Assembly (NCBI RefSeq): GCF_900239185.1
Contig: NZ_OENA01000038.1
Location: 242,127-306,126 of the forward strand
DNA: 64,000 nucleotides
Direction of reading: 5' to 3'
Origin: Tenacibaculum finnmarkense
Lineage (GTDB): Bacteria > Bacteroidota > Bacteroidia > Flavobacteriales > Flavobacteriaceae
The notes under the pieces are model-generated. The model saw nothing but the letters and a program-made list of their open reading frames with translations, was not told the DNA's origin and ran no database searches. This document shows, one piece after another, positions 18,642-26,931 of this stretch. The number at the start of each line of letters is the position of its first letter. The first letter of the stretch is position 1. The translations under genes were made by a program, and so were the position numbers.

Positions 18642-19028
18642 ATGAAAAAATATTTAGTATTCATCGCATTAATTTTTACGGTTTTTACATCGTGTAAATC
18701 TCAAGAAAATAATATCAAAAATACTACAGTTGCTGATTTACAGTTACTTTTAAAAACTGAAAAAAAGATTCAATTGCTTGATGTTCGAACCCCTGAAGAA
18801 TGCTCACAAGGTATTATTAAAGATGCAATAATGATCAATGTTTTTGCTGATGATTTTGAAGAAATCGCCTTAAAAAAATTAGATAAAACAAAGCCTGTTT
18901 ATGTGTATTGCAGATCAGGAAGAAGAAGTGTAGCGGCATCAGTACGTTTAAAAAAACAAGGTTTTGACGTTTATAATATCTTAGGTGGATATATTGATTA
19001 TCAAAAATTTACATCAACAAAAAAGTAG
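18642..19028 (+). CDS. rhodanese-domain lipoprotein
   Basis: 128 residues. A signal peptide ends in a lipobox with Cys18 (VFTSCKSQ), so the protein is anchored in a membrane on the periplasmic side. A single rhodanese domain (about 30-125) has LLDVRTPEEC and the active-site loop YCRSGRRS with Cys90. Rhodaneses carry sulfane sulfur as a Cys persulfide; this one probably handles periplasmic sulfur. Repeat copy A separates it from the MBL-rhodanese gene, and no -7 box is evident just upstream, so cotranscription through the repeat is likely. The HMA gene follows 26 nt later. Confidence 0.88.
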   Translation: MKKYLVFIALIFTVFTSCKSQENNIKNTTVADLQLLLKTEKKIQLLDVRTPEECSQGIIKDAIMINVFADDFEEIALKKLDKTKPVYVYCRSGRRSVAASVRLKKQGFDVYNILGGYIDYQKFTSTKK

Positions 19029-19054
19029 TAATTAAGTACTAAAAAAAAGAAAGC

Positions 19055-19321
19055 ATGACACAAGAAATTTATATAGAAAACTTAAAATGTGGCGGTTGTG
19101 CCAATACAATTATCAACGGATTAACAGCAATTCAAGGCGTTAATGAGGTAAAAGTTGATGTAGAAAAATCATTGGTTACTTTAAATGCAACCCAAGAAAG
19201 TTTGATTTTATCCAAAGAAAAATTAGCAAAATTAGGATATCCTGAAGTTGGAAGTGAAAACACAGTATTACACAAAGCAAAATCGTTTGTGAGTTGTGCT
19301 GTTGGTAAAATTAATAAGTAA
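19055..19321 (+). CDS. heavy-metal-associated (HMA) domain protein
   Basis: 88 residues with an HMA ferredoxin-like fold: a metal-binding LKCGGCAN loop (Cys12, Cys15), then VNEVKVDVEKSLVTL and LAKLGYPEVG, typical of copper chaperones such as CopZ. It lacks the usual GMTC form. A C-terminal tail contains a third Cys (SFVSCAVGK). In this cluster it may bind copper or thiol-reactive metals, or act in persulfide chemistry; the first is known for the family, the second is a guess from the neighbours. It is the last gene of the sulfur cluster. Confidence 0.85.
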   Translation: MTQEIYIENLKCGGCANTIINGLTAIQGVNEVKVDVEKSLVTLNATQESLILSKEKLAKLGYPEVGSENTVLHKAKSFVSCAVGKINK

Positions 19322-19353
19322 AAAACCTCATTAAATTGAATTATATTGTTTTG

Positions 19354-19361
19354 TATCTTTG
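19354..19361 (+). promoter_or_regulatory. -7 box for the unknown/HEPN-like gene pair
   Basis: TATCTTTG matches TAnnTTTG, with a TTG at 19336-19338 as a possible -33 element. It gives a leader of about 52 nt before the ATG at 19419. Confidence 0.55.
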
Positions 19362-19418
19362 TAAAACGGCTGGATAAAATAATATCGTAAAAGTTGATAA
19401 ACTTTAATAAACAAAATT

Positions 19419-19943
19419 ATGGGATTAGCTACATTAAAAAAACAAGGAAATACAGAGAGTTTTTACAAATATCTAGAAGAAAATAAAGATAATTTTAAAG
19501 ATAAAAAAGTAGATGGCTATTATCATACAGACGTAGTTGCAGATGCTTATACAAAAGGATTTAACAACGGAAAAGAAATTGCAAAGACCAATGTAATTGA
19601 AGATTATAACAAGCAATTTATTGAGAAATTTGTACGTAAATCAACTCAGATATATTTAGACACACACAAATTAATTGACTTATTACATAAAGAAAAGTTT
19701 AAAATCAACTCTTTTTATATCAATGCTTTTTCTGAATATCCAAAAGTAATTATTGCCATTGAAGAAGAATTAATGTTAAATGATGAATTTATTAATTTAG
19801 CATATCGTAAAATTTTTGAATTACAGAAAGATTTTAAAAATGATTATAATACAACGTTAGAAATGAGTTTGTCTTGTTCGGAAAACTTAGATATAGATTT
19901 ATTATCGGCTGATGGATTTCAGTATCAAGAAACTATTTTTTAG
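19419..19943 (+). CDS. uncharacterised protein, first gene of a pair with a HEPN-like protein
   Basis: 174 residues, soluble, no signal peptide or membrane segment. I do not recognise the family. Residues 1-90 look helical and charged (KVDGYYHTDVVADAYTKGFNNGKEI). Residues 95-170 look alpha/beta, with strands near YPKVIIAIEEEL and LEMSLSCS, and end in LLSADGFQY. It has its own promoter. The stop at 19943 is separated by one base from the ATG of the HEPN-like gene, so the two are translated from one mRNA. The pairing suggests a joint function, possibly toxin-antitoxin-like, but nothing in this protein identifies it as an antitoxin. Confidence 0.7.
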   Translation: MGLATLKKQGNTESFYKYLEENKDNFKDKKVDGYYHTDVVADAYTKGFNNGKEIAKTNVIEDYNKQFIEKFVRKSTQIYLDTHKLIDLLHKEKFKINSFYINAFSEYPKVIIAIEEELMLNDEFINLAYRKIFELQKDFKNDYNTTLEMSLSCSENLDIDLLSADGFQYQETIF

Positions 19944-19944
19944 T

Positions 19945-20340
19945 ATGGCAAAACAAAATAAAGAACAACACGCCCAAAGAAATAAAGCGTTATCTATTCA
20001 GTTATTAAAGGAAGGAACGTATCTTGATTGGGTGGTTACAACTTCTTTTTATTCGTCAATTCATTTTATTGAAAATAATTTATTGCCAACCACTATTAAA
20101 GGAAAAACCTGTAGTGAGTTATTTGATGTTAAAAAAGTATATAAGACTGATAATTTACATCAAACAAGAGAGTTTCTTTGTCAAGAAAAATTAACTTTTG
20201 ACACCGCTATTAAATACAAATGGCTAAGTGATAATTCTAAAAATGCAAGATATACATCTTATAAAATATCGAAATCTGTAGCTGAAAAAGCGCTAAAAAA
20301 TTTAGAGTTAATTGAAAAAGAATGTAAAGAAAGAGTATAA
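19945..20340 (+). CDS. HEPN-like small helical protein
   Basis: 131 residues from the ATG at 19945; the longer frame from 19912 would overlap the upstream gene by 32 bases and is not preferred. The N-terminal half has LLKEGTYLDWVVTTSFYSSIHFIENNL, the Asp-Trp-x-Val-x-x-x-Phe-Tyr-x-x-x-His pattern I associate with HEPN-like proteins of the kind that pair with an upstream partner. The RNase motif RxxxxH of active HEPN toxins is not evident, so ribonuclease activity is doubtful. Coupled to the preceding gene with a one-base gap and ended by a bidirectional terminator. Confidence 0.65.
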   Translation: MAKQNKEQHAQRNKALSIQLLKEGTYLDWVVTTSFYSSIHFIENNLLPTTIKGKTCSELFDVKKVYKTDNLHQTREFLCQEKLTFDTAIKYKWLSDNSKNARYTSYKISKSVAEKALKNLELIEKECKERV

Positions 20341-20372
20341 AAATCAAGTAATTATTGCATTTCAATAAATAG

Positions 20373-20405
20373 AAAATCCCAAGTTTTTAAAGCTTGGGAT
20401 TTTTA
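20373..20405. terminator. bidirectional terminator between the HEPN-like pair and the TonB receptor
   Basis: AAAATCCCAAG (20373-20383) pairs with CTTGGGATTTT (20393-20403), with a T-rich loop and downstream TTTT. The genes on either side converge. Confidence 0.85.
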
Positions 20406-20429
20406 TTTGTATAAAAAGAAAATTATTTC

Positions 20430-22805
20430 TTAAAACTTAAAAGTAACTCCTGCTAAAAAGTTAATCGTAGCTTGTGGATAATATCCTTGAATTTCAGTAG
20501 TTGTTCCAGCTTTCGACCAAGTATCTAAATAAATATAGCCTCTATCGACATATTGTTTATCAAAAACATTGTTTACAACCCCTGTAAATACAATCGATTT
20601 AAAAATTGATTTGGTTTTTAATTCATACATGATATTAAAATCACTAGTAAAATAACTGCTCAATTTAGACGCCTCGGTATCGGTATTACTCAAATATTGT
20701 TCGCCTACAAATTTCGATAAAAATGCTAGTTGTAAATTTTCTGATACTTGATAAGTTAATGAATTTCCTGTAACAATATTTGGTGAATTAGCAATATTGG
20801 TATTTCCTAATTCTTGTAATTTATCGTTTCTGTTAGTAACGAAATCAACATTTTTATTTTGACTTACCGAAACATTTTGACCAATTGAAAATTTATCATT
20901 TACACGTATATTGGCATCCATTTCTACACCAACTCGGTAACTATTACCACTTGCACTACGCAACGCATCGCCAGTATCATCAATTTCACCTGTTAAAACT
21001 AACTGATTTTGATAATCCATAAAGTAAATATTGGTATTTAATTTGATGGTTTTCGTTTTTAAACGCCAACCTAATTCATAATCATTTAAACTTTCGTGGG
21101 TAGTTACTCCGCCTTTAAAGTCGCTTCGGTTTGGCTCTCTATTTGCTCTGGCAAAAGAAGTGTAAAAGCTATTTTGATTGTTTAAAGTATAGGTAAATCC
21201 TATTTTTGGATTAAAGAAATTAAAGTTTTTATCAACGTTTAAATCTTTTCTTTTAGAGGTTAAACCGTTTGTTTTATAGCTGATAAATCGTCCTTGTAAA
21301 TCAACAAAAGCTCTTAAATCATCGGTAATATTAAATGATATTTTCGTAAAAATATTCGCATCTTTTTTAGTCGATGTTCCATCGTAATAACGATCTCTGA
21401 TGTTTGCATTATCAGCAAATTCTTTCGCCCAAATAACTTCTCCAAAATGGTCATTTTCATAGTAACTGTACGAACCACCAGAAATAATTTCTAGTTGATC
21501 GTTATTATAAGTGGCGTTAAAATTAGCTACATAAAAATCATTGTCTAACCAACGGCGAACAATTAAATCGGTGGCAGGAGTTCCGTACCAATCGGTTGCT
21601 GTAGCTTTTACCAAATTATTATATTTTGAAACAGCACTTTCTCCTTTAAATTGCTCAAAATATCCTTTTCCTTTGGTGTAATTTAAACCAAGATTTGTTG
21701 CCCAGTTTTGACTTAATTTTTCGTTCCAATGCAATTGATAATGGTCTTGATTATAATTATCAACTTCGTTATCGTATGTTAATGGATTTTGTCTTCTATC
21801 TTCCTTTAATTGTTTTGCAGAAATTCCATCCCAAGCTTGATAAGTCTCTTCTTTTCCGCCAAAGGCAATGGCTTTTATTAAAGTATTTTTATTGGTGTAA
21901 CTTGCTTGTAAAAAGTACGATTTTAAATCGGTAGAAGCCCTGTCAATATAGCCATCAGAATAAATATTTGACAAACGACCTGCTAATTCAAAATGCTCGT
22001 TTATTTTTCCTGTGGTAAATTTTACGGTATGTTTTCTTGTTCCGTACGACCCAAAAGCATTTGAGATTTCTCCGCCCGCTTTTTCAGAAATCCCATCAGT
22101 TAAAATGTTTAAACTTGCCCCGAAAGCACCTGCACCGTTTGTAGAAGTTCCTACGCCACGTTGCAATTGTAAACTTTGAGTTGACGATGCAAAATCGCCT
22201 AAATTAACCCAATAACTTCCTTGACTTTCAGAGTCATTATAAGGGATTCCGTTAATGGTTACATTTACTCTTGTAGCATCCGAACCACGAACGCTCATGT
22301 AGGTATAACCCACGCCAGCCCCAGCATCCGAAGAAGAAACGACATTTGGTAAGTAGTTTAATAAAACAGGAATATCTTGCCCTAAATTACGTTTTTCAAG
22401 TTGTTTTTTTGAAATATTTGAATGTGTTACAGGAGCGTTTGCTTGCACACGAACGGCATTTACTAAAACAGCATCTAATACGTTTTTTTCTTTGGATAAT
22501 TGAATGGTAATTTGTTGGTTATTGGTAAGTTCTATTTGTTTTAGTGCTGTTTTAAATCCGATATAAGAAACTTCTAAAAGATGTGTTCCTTTGGATAAAT
22601 TCAGTTTAAAGTTCCCTTTTTTATCCGAAGAAACTCCTTTTTTTGAATTTTTAAGAACAATAGAAGCACCATTTAAAGGTTCTTGATTGTTGTTAATTAT
22701 TTTACCAGATAAAATAAAACTTTGCGCATTTACGGCAAAACTGCTACATAATACGATTATAAAAGCGATGCTTTTAAGTTGTTGAATAAAAGACATTTGT
22801 CTCAT
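20430..22805 (-). CDS. TonB-dependent receptor under a TPP riboswitch, probable thiamine uptake
   Basis: About 791 residues from the ATG at 22805, which follows an A-rich stretch; the frame is open to 22841. A signal peptide (FIIVLCSSFAVNAQ) is followed by a carboxypeptidase-regulatory-like beta domain (SGKIINNNQEPLNGASIVL), a plug with LLNYLPNVVSSSDAGAG and YMSVRGSDATRVNVTINGIPYNDSES, and a beta-barrel ending in Phe (FLAGVTFKF). TonB receptors import large or scarce ligands. The TPP riboswitch on the 5' leader points to thiamine or a thiamine phosphate, as for the OMthi receptor of Bacteroides thetaiotaomicron. No pnuT or thi gene lies next to it here. Confidence 0.9.
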   Translation of the reverse strand: MRQMSFIQQLKSIAFIIVLCSSFAVNAQSFILSGKIINNNQEPLNGASIVLKNSKKGVSSDKKGNFKLNLSKGTHLLEVSYIGFKTALKQIELTNNQQITIQLSKEKNVLDAVLVNAVRVQANAPVTHSNISKKQLEKRNLGQDIPVLLNYLPNVVSSSDAGAGVGYTYMSVRGSDATRVNVTINGIPYNDSESQGSYWVNLGDFASSTQSLQLQRGVGTSTNGAGAFGASLNILTDGISEKAGGEISNAFGSYGTRKHTVKFTTGKINEHFELAGRLSNIYSDGYIDRASTDLKSYFLQASYTNKNTLIKAIAFGGKEETYQAWDGISAKQLKEDRRQNPLTYDNEVDNYNQDHYQLHWNEKLSQNWATNLGLNYTKGKGYFEQFKGESAVSKYNNLVKATATDWYGTPATDLIVRRWLDNDFYVANFNATYNNDQLEIISGGSYSYYENDHFGEVIWAKEFADNANIRDRYYDGTSTKKDANIFTKISFNITDDLRAFVDLQGRFISYKTNGLTSKRKDLNVDKNFNFFNPKIGFTYTLNNQNSFYTSFARANREPNRSDFKGGVTTHESLNDYELGWRLKTKTIKLNTNIYFMDYQNQLVLTGEIDDTGDALRSASGNSYRVGVEMDANIRVNDKFSIGQNVSVSQNKNVDFVTNRNDKLQELGNTNIANSPNIVTGNSLTYQVSENLQLAFLSKFVGEQYLSNTDTEASKLSSYFTSDFNIMYELKTKSIFKSIVFTGVVNNVFDKQYVDRGYIYLDTWSKAGTTTEIQGYYPQATINFLAGVTFKF

Positions 22806-22890
22806 TTTTTTTATAAATAAAAATCGAATAAAAAGAGGCAATTATTCTTTTTGTTTGAATAATTAATTTGATAACATCATAGCATTTTTT

Positions 22891-22932
22891 AAAGCCCTAA
22901 AACCCTTTTTTATAAGATGATTTTAGTGCTTT
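22891..22932 (-). promoter_or_regulatory. stem-loop between TPP aptamer and start codon
   Basis: On the minus strand AAAGCACTAAAA can pair with TTTTAGGGCTTT just after the aptamer. No T-run follows, so this is not an obvious terminator; the switch may act on translation. This is a fold judged by eye. Confidence 0.35.
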
Positions 22933-22943
22933 GCAATATGTTT

Positions 22944-23018
22944 TTTCCCTAAACAGCATTACCTGTTCTAGGTTCATTGGGTGTGATCTCAGCCGATATT
23001 TGGCACCCCTTTAAGAGA
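22944..23018 (-). ncRNA. TPP (THI-box) riboswitch
   Basis: Read on the minus strand the region holds AAAGGGGTGCC, then GGCTGAGATCACACCC, then GAACCTAGAACAGGTAATGCTG and TTTAGGGA. These are the conserved THI-box elements in the right order, and the outer strands TCTCTTAAA and TTTAGGGA can form stem P1. It lies upstream of the TonB receptor gene on the same strand. Binding of thiamine pyrophosphate would lower expression. The receptor is the only gene it can control here. Confidence 0.93.
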
Positions 23019-23024
23019 ACATTG

Positions 23025-23032
23025 CAAAGGTA
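23025..23032 (-). promoter_or_regulatory. -7 box upstream of the TPP riboswitch
   Basis: TACCTTTG on the minus strand, 7-14 bp before the aptamer, fits TAnnTTTG. No clear -33 element is visible. Confidence 0.6.
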
Positions 23033-23135
23033 TGATTCAATTTTTGAATGGCATAAAAACAAGCTTATTTTTATCTTATTTTTTATTAAAAAAACATTAA
23101 TTAACGATGGGTTTTTTTAGCGGGTTATTATTAAA

Positions 23136-23143
23136 TATCTTTG
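23136..23143 (+). promoter_or_regulatory. -7 box for recO and the following TonB receptor
   Basis: TATCTTTG lies about 43 bp before the recO ATG at 23186. Confidence 0.6.
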
Positions 23144-23185
23144 AAAAGATATAACAATTATTCATTATTTTAAAAGGTCAATTTA

Positions 23186-23917
23186 ATGGCATTAATTACT
23201 ACAAAAGCAATTGTTTTGAGGGCGATTAAATATGGCGATACCAGTTTAATTGTAACTTGTTTTACTTTAGAAAGCGGCATGGTTTCTTACCTTATCCGAG
23301 GCGTTTTAAAATCAAGAAAAGGAACACTTAAAAAAGCTTATTTTCAGCAATTAACACAGTTACTTATTCAGGCAAAGCATCATCAAAATAGGAATAAAAA
23401 TGTTTTAAGTTCTATAAAAGAAGCTCAGGTTATTTATCCTTACACCCATATTCATACTTCGGTTGTTAAGCAGTCTATCGTACTTTTTTTATCAGAAATA
23501 TTAACAAATATTATTAAAGAAGAAGAAAAAAATGACGTTTTATACCAGTATATAGAAACGAGTTTAATTTGGTTAGATACGCATAGTGATGTTGCGAATT
23601 TTCACTTATTATTTTTGTTGAATTTATCAAAATTTTTAGGGTTTTATCCTGATGTTTCTCAAGCGAATAAACCTGCTTTTAGTTTATCCGAAGGACGATT
23701 TACAACAGCAACCTATGAGAAATTAGTACTCACAGGAAATGAATTACTGCTTTTTAAAAAGCTGTTAGGTATAAATTTTGATGCTATACACACTATTTCG
23801 TACCATAAAAACGAAAGGCAGACCATCCTTGGGGTTATAATTCGATATTTTGAATTACATTTGGAGGGTTTTAAAAAGCCAAAATCATTAGCTATTTTAG
23901 AAACCGTGTTTAGTTGA
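23186..23917 (+). CDS. recO: DNA repair protein RecO
   Basis: 243 residues. An N-terminal OB-fold has ALITTKAIVLRAIKYGDTSLIVTCFT and GMVSYLIRGVLKSRKG, the RecO pattern. A helical domain follows. RecO works with RecF and RecR to load RecA on gapped DNA. The four-Cys zinc finger of many RecO proteins is absent, as in several Bacteroidota homologues. The following TonB receptor gene starts 3 bases after the stop, so both sit on one mRNA despite different functions. Confidence 0.93.
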   Translation: MALITTKAIVLRAIKYGDTSLIVTCFTLESGMVSYLIRGVLKSRKGTLKKAYFQQLTQLLIQAKHHQNRNKNVLSSIKEAQVIYPYTHIHTSVVKQSIVLFLSEILTNIIKEEEKNDVLYQYIETSLIWLDTHSDVANFHLLFLLNLSKFLGFYPDVSQANKPAFSLSEGRFTTATYEKLVLTGNELLLFKKLLGINFDAIHTISYHKNERQTILGVIIRYFELHLEGFKKPKSLAILETVFS

Positions 23918-23920
23918 TTT

Positions 23921-26401
23921 ATGAAGCAAATTATACTCTTATTTTTTTTACTTACAAGCATCGTTATTTTCTCACAAAAGCTTGCTATTGTTGATGCCCA
24001 AACAGGCGAAGCAATTGACGGGGTAGCGGTGTTTAATAAAAACAAAACAATCGCTGAAATTAGTGGTGTTGATGGTTTTGTAAATATTTCGGCATTTAAA
24101 GCATCCGAAGTGCTTGTTTTTTCACATGTTTCGTATGCGGGTTTTCAGGAAAAAAAATCAATATTAAAAAAAAATAAGTATCAGGTTTATTTATCAAAAT
24201 ATTCAGAACAATTAGATGAAATTATTGTTTCTGTTTTTAAAAACAAAGAAAAAACCAATAGAATTGCCGAACAAATTGCCGTTGTTTCTTTAAGAGATAT
24301 TCAAAAGGTGTCGCCACAAACATCGGCTGATTTACTAGCGAGTATTCCAGGAATTAAAGTGCAAAAATCACAATTTGGTGGCGGAAGTCCTGTGCTTAGA
24401 GGGATGGAAAGTAACCGTGTTTTATTGGTTGTCGATGGCGTTCGCATGAATAATGCTATTTATAGAAAGGGACATTTGCAAAATTCGATTACCGTAAACC
24501 CTAATTTATTAGAAAGAACAGAAGTGGTTTTTGGTCCTTCATCGGTTATTTATGGTTCGGATGCGCTTGGCGGTGTAATTCATTATTATACGAAAACGCC
24601 GAAATTATTTAAATTATCGAATAAAAATAAAAAAAGTAATATAAAAGGAAGTAGTTTTTTGCGATATAGTTCGGTAAATAATGAAGTTACAAATTCAGTA
24701 ACTACAGAATTACAGTTTAAAAAATGGGCATCGCTGACCAATATTTCACACAGTAGTTTTGGCGATTTAAAAATGGGGAAAAATCGAGCACATGGTTTTG
24801 ATACTTGGGGCAAAGTGTTTTTTTATTCTGATAATTTAAACGGAAATTACACTGAAAATCCGACGAAAAATAAAGATATAAATTTACAGAAAAACACAGG
24901 GTTTAGCCAAACTGATTTTTTGCAGAAATTATTTATTCCGCTATCAAAAAATACTGATTTAAAATTTAATTTTCAATATTCAACATCATCAGATATTCCA
25001 CGCTTTGATAAATTAATGGAACAAAAAAATGGCAGTTTAAAATTTGCCCAATGGTATTATGGTCCTCAAAAAAGGCTGTTAATTTCTTCGCAGTTAGCGA
25101 TTAATCCGAAGATAAAATGGTTGGAAAAAGGTACGATTACCTTAGCATATCAAAATATTAAAGAAAGCCGTATTCAACGAAAATTTGGAAGTTTAGCGCG
25201 GTCTTATAAAAATGAAAATGTAAAGGTATATAGCGCAAATGCCGATTTTACAGTTCCTTTAGCTAAAAAACGTGATTTAGGTTATGGTTTAGAACTTGCT
25301 TATAATGATGTAAATTCAAATGCTTATGGCAAAACTTTAAAAATATCTACGGATAAAAGTATCGGTTTTAATGATAGTTTTATGGTGCAATCTCGCTATC
25401 CTGACGGTGGAAGTAGTTATTTTAGTTCGGCAATGTATTTAGATTATCGCCAAGATATTTCATATAATTCCACCTTAAATACGGGGGTTCGATTTACCAA
25501 TACTCAATTAGATGCTCGCTGGATAAATCAGGCGTTTGTAAAATTGCCAAGCACTGATATTTGCTTAAATAACAACGCATTAACCCTTACGGCGGGCTAT
25601 GTGTATAAGCCGTTTAAAACATGGCAATTAAATGCGGTGTTGTCATCAGGGTTTCGCGCGCCAAATATTGATGATGTAGGAAAAGTAAGAGAAAAAAATG
25701 GTGAAGTTACCGTGCCAAATATCAATTTAAAGCCAGAGCATGCCTACAATACAGAGCTTGGTGTTCAAAAATATTTTAATAATAAAAAGTTTCGAATTGG
25801 CGCAAATGTGTACTATACTTTATTGAATAATTACATCTATAGAGAAACCTTTATGCTCGGGGGCGTTTCAAAAATTTTATACGATGAAGAACAAGGAATT
25901 ATTGTAGCAAATGTAAATAAAGGAACGGCGTATATTACCGGTGCAACGGTGAGTTATCAGGGGAAATTAGCTGAAAAATGGAAAACTTCAGGTTCTTTTA
26001 CCTATACAAAAGGACGTGCTTACGATACGAAATTACCACTCTCGTCAATTCCGCCTTTATTTGGTCGTTTTGAGCTTAGTTATGCCGATAATAAATTAGA
26101 AAGTGGCGTAAATTTTATTTTCAACGCTAAAAAAAATATTGCGGATTCTAATTTAGAAGAAGGCATTGACAATCATAAACAAACGCCAATTATCAACCAA
26201 AATGCGACCGCTGATATTGATAAATATTATGGTACGCCAAGTTGGATGACTCTTGGTTTACATGCTAAATATACGCTGAATAAAAACATTTCAATACAAA
26301 GCCAATTCAGTAATTTATTGGATGCGCATTATAAAGAATTTGCCTCAGGAATTTCAGCACCGGGGCGAAATATTTCAATATCGTTATTAACTAATTTTTA
26401 A
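23921..26401 (+). CDS. TonB-dependent receptor
   Basis: 826 residues. Signal peptide about 1-19 (IILLFFLLTSIVIFSQ), then a short carboxypeptidase-like beta domain (IVDAQTGEAIDGVAVFNKN). The plug (about 110-215) has VSPQTSADLLASIPGIKVQKS, NRVLLVVDGVRMNNAIY and VVFGPSSVIYGSDALGGVIHYYT. The beta-barrel ends with Phe. The plug resembles receptors of the FepA/hemoglobin type, so iron or heme uptake is possible, but no iron-related neighbour supports this. It begins 3 bases after recO and the DUF3817 gene follows 12 bases after it. Confidence 0.9.
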   Translation: MKQIILLFFLLTSIVIFSQKLAIVDAQTGEAIDGVAVFNKNKTIAEISGVDGFVNISAFKASEVLVFSHVSYAGFQEKKSILKKNKYQVYLSKYSEQLDEIIVSVFKNKEKTNRIAEQIAVVSLRDIQKVSPQTSADLLASIPGIKVQKSQFGGGSPVLRGMESNRVLLVVDGVRMNNAIYRKGHLQNSITVNPNLLERTEVVFGPSSVIYGSDALGGVIHYYTKTPKLFKLSNKNKKSNIKGSSFLRYSSVNNEVTNSVTTELQFKKWASLTNISHSSFGDLKMGKNRAHGFDTWGKVFFYSDNLNGNYTENPTKNKDINLQKNTGFSQTDFLQKLFIPLSKNTDLKFNFQYSTSSDIPRFDKLMEQKNGSLKFAQWYYGPQKRLLISSQLAINPKIKWLEKGTITLAYQNIKESRIQRKFGSLARSYKNENVKVYSANADFTVPLAKKRDLGYGLELAYNDVNSNAYGKTLKISTDKSIGFNDSFMVQSRYPDGGSSYFSSAMYLDYRQDISYNSTLNTGVRFTNTQLDARWINQAFVKLPSTDICLNNNALTLTAGYVYKPFKTWQLNAVLSSGFRAPNIDDVGKVREKNGEVTVPNINLKPEHAYNTELGVQKYFNNKKFRIGANVYYTLLNNYIYRETFMLGGVSKILYDEEQGIIVANVNKGTAYITGATVSYQGKLAEKWKTSGSFTYTKGRAYDTKLPLSSIPPLFGRFELSYADNKLESGVNFIFNAKKNIADSNLEEGIDNHKQTPIINQNATADIDKYYGTPSWMTLGLHAKYTLNKNISIQSQFSNLLDAHYKEFASGISAPGRNISISLLTNF

Positions 26402-26413
26402 ATACAAATACAG

Positions 26414-26686
26414 ATGATTAATATTTTTAAAATTGTAAGTTTATTGGAAGGAATATCTTATATATTATTGCTTTTTATAGCTGTTCCTATTAAATATTTA
26501 CAAGGCGATGCAAGCTATGTAAAAATGCTAGGAATGCCTCATGGAGTACTATTTGTAGCCTACATAATTTTAGCAATTATGTTAAAATCTTCACAGAAAT
26601 GGAACACAAAAACCTTCGGAATTATTTGCGGATTATCATTGTTGCCTTTCGGAACTTTCTTTGTTGGAAAATATTTAAAAGCGTAG
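26414..26686 (+). CDS. DUF3817 membrane protein
   Basis: 90 residues with three hydrophobic helices: VSLLEGISYILLLFIAVPI, HGVLFVAYIILAIML and a C-terminal FGIICGLSLLPFGTFFV. The pattern LLEGISYILLL, GMPHGVLFV and LPFGTF is the DUF3817 signature, related to a family of small inner-membrane proteins of unknown function. It follows the TonB receptor by 12 nt and a hairpin follows it, so it is the last gene of that transcript. Confidence 0.85.
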   Translation: MINIFKIVSLLEGISYILLLFIAVPIKYLQGDASYVKMLGMPHGVLFVAYIILAIMLKSSQKWNTKTFGIICGLSLLPFGTFFVGKYLKA

Positions 26687-26710
26687 TTTTTATTTATCAA
26701 CAAAATATTT

Positions 26711-26758
26711 TAAAGCGATATTTTATAAACTTTTTTAGTTTGTAAAGTATCGCTTTTG
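26711..26758 (+). terminator. probable terminator after the DUF3817 gene
   Basis: AAAGCGATA (26712-26720) pairs with TATCGCTTT (26748-26756), and the inner arms ATAAAC and GTTTGT extend the stem. T-rich bases follow. The stem is interrupted. Confidence 0.6.
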
Positions 26759-26869
26759 TAGTATTGAAAACCCTTATCGCTGTTTTAAAAAAACATTATT
26801 TTATTTTAAAAAAAGCACTTAAAATAGTGCTATGATAAAGTATGTTGCTGATAATTAAGTAGTACCGAA

Positions 26870-26898
26870 TTTGTTATTGATAAAAAAAGTGTATTTTG
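26870..26898 (+). promoter_or_regulatory. probable promoter for the TonB receptor-SGNH pair
   Basis: TTTG (26870-26873), 18 bp, then TATTTTG (26892-26898), one base short of the TAnnTTTG consensus, about 33 bp before the ATG at 26932. Confidence 0.45.
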
Positions 26899-26931
26899 CA
26901 ATAGCGTTAATAAATTAATTATTTATAAATT

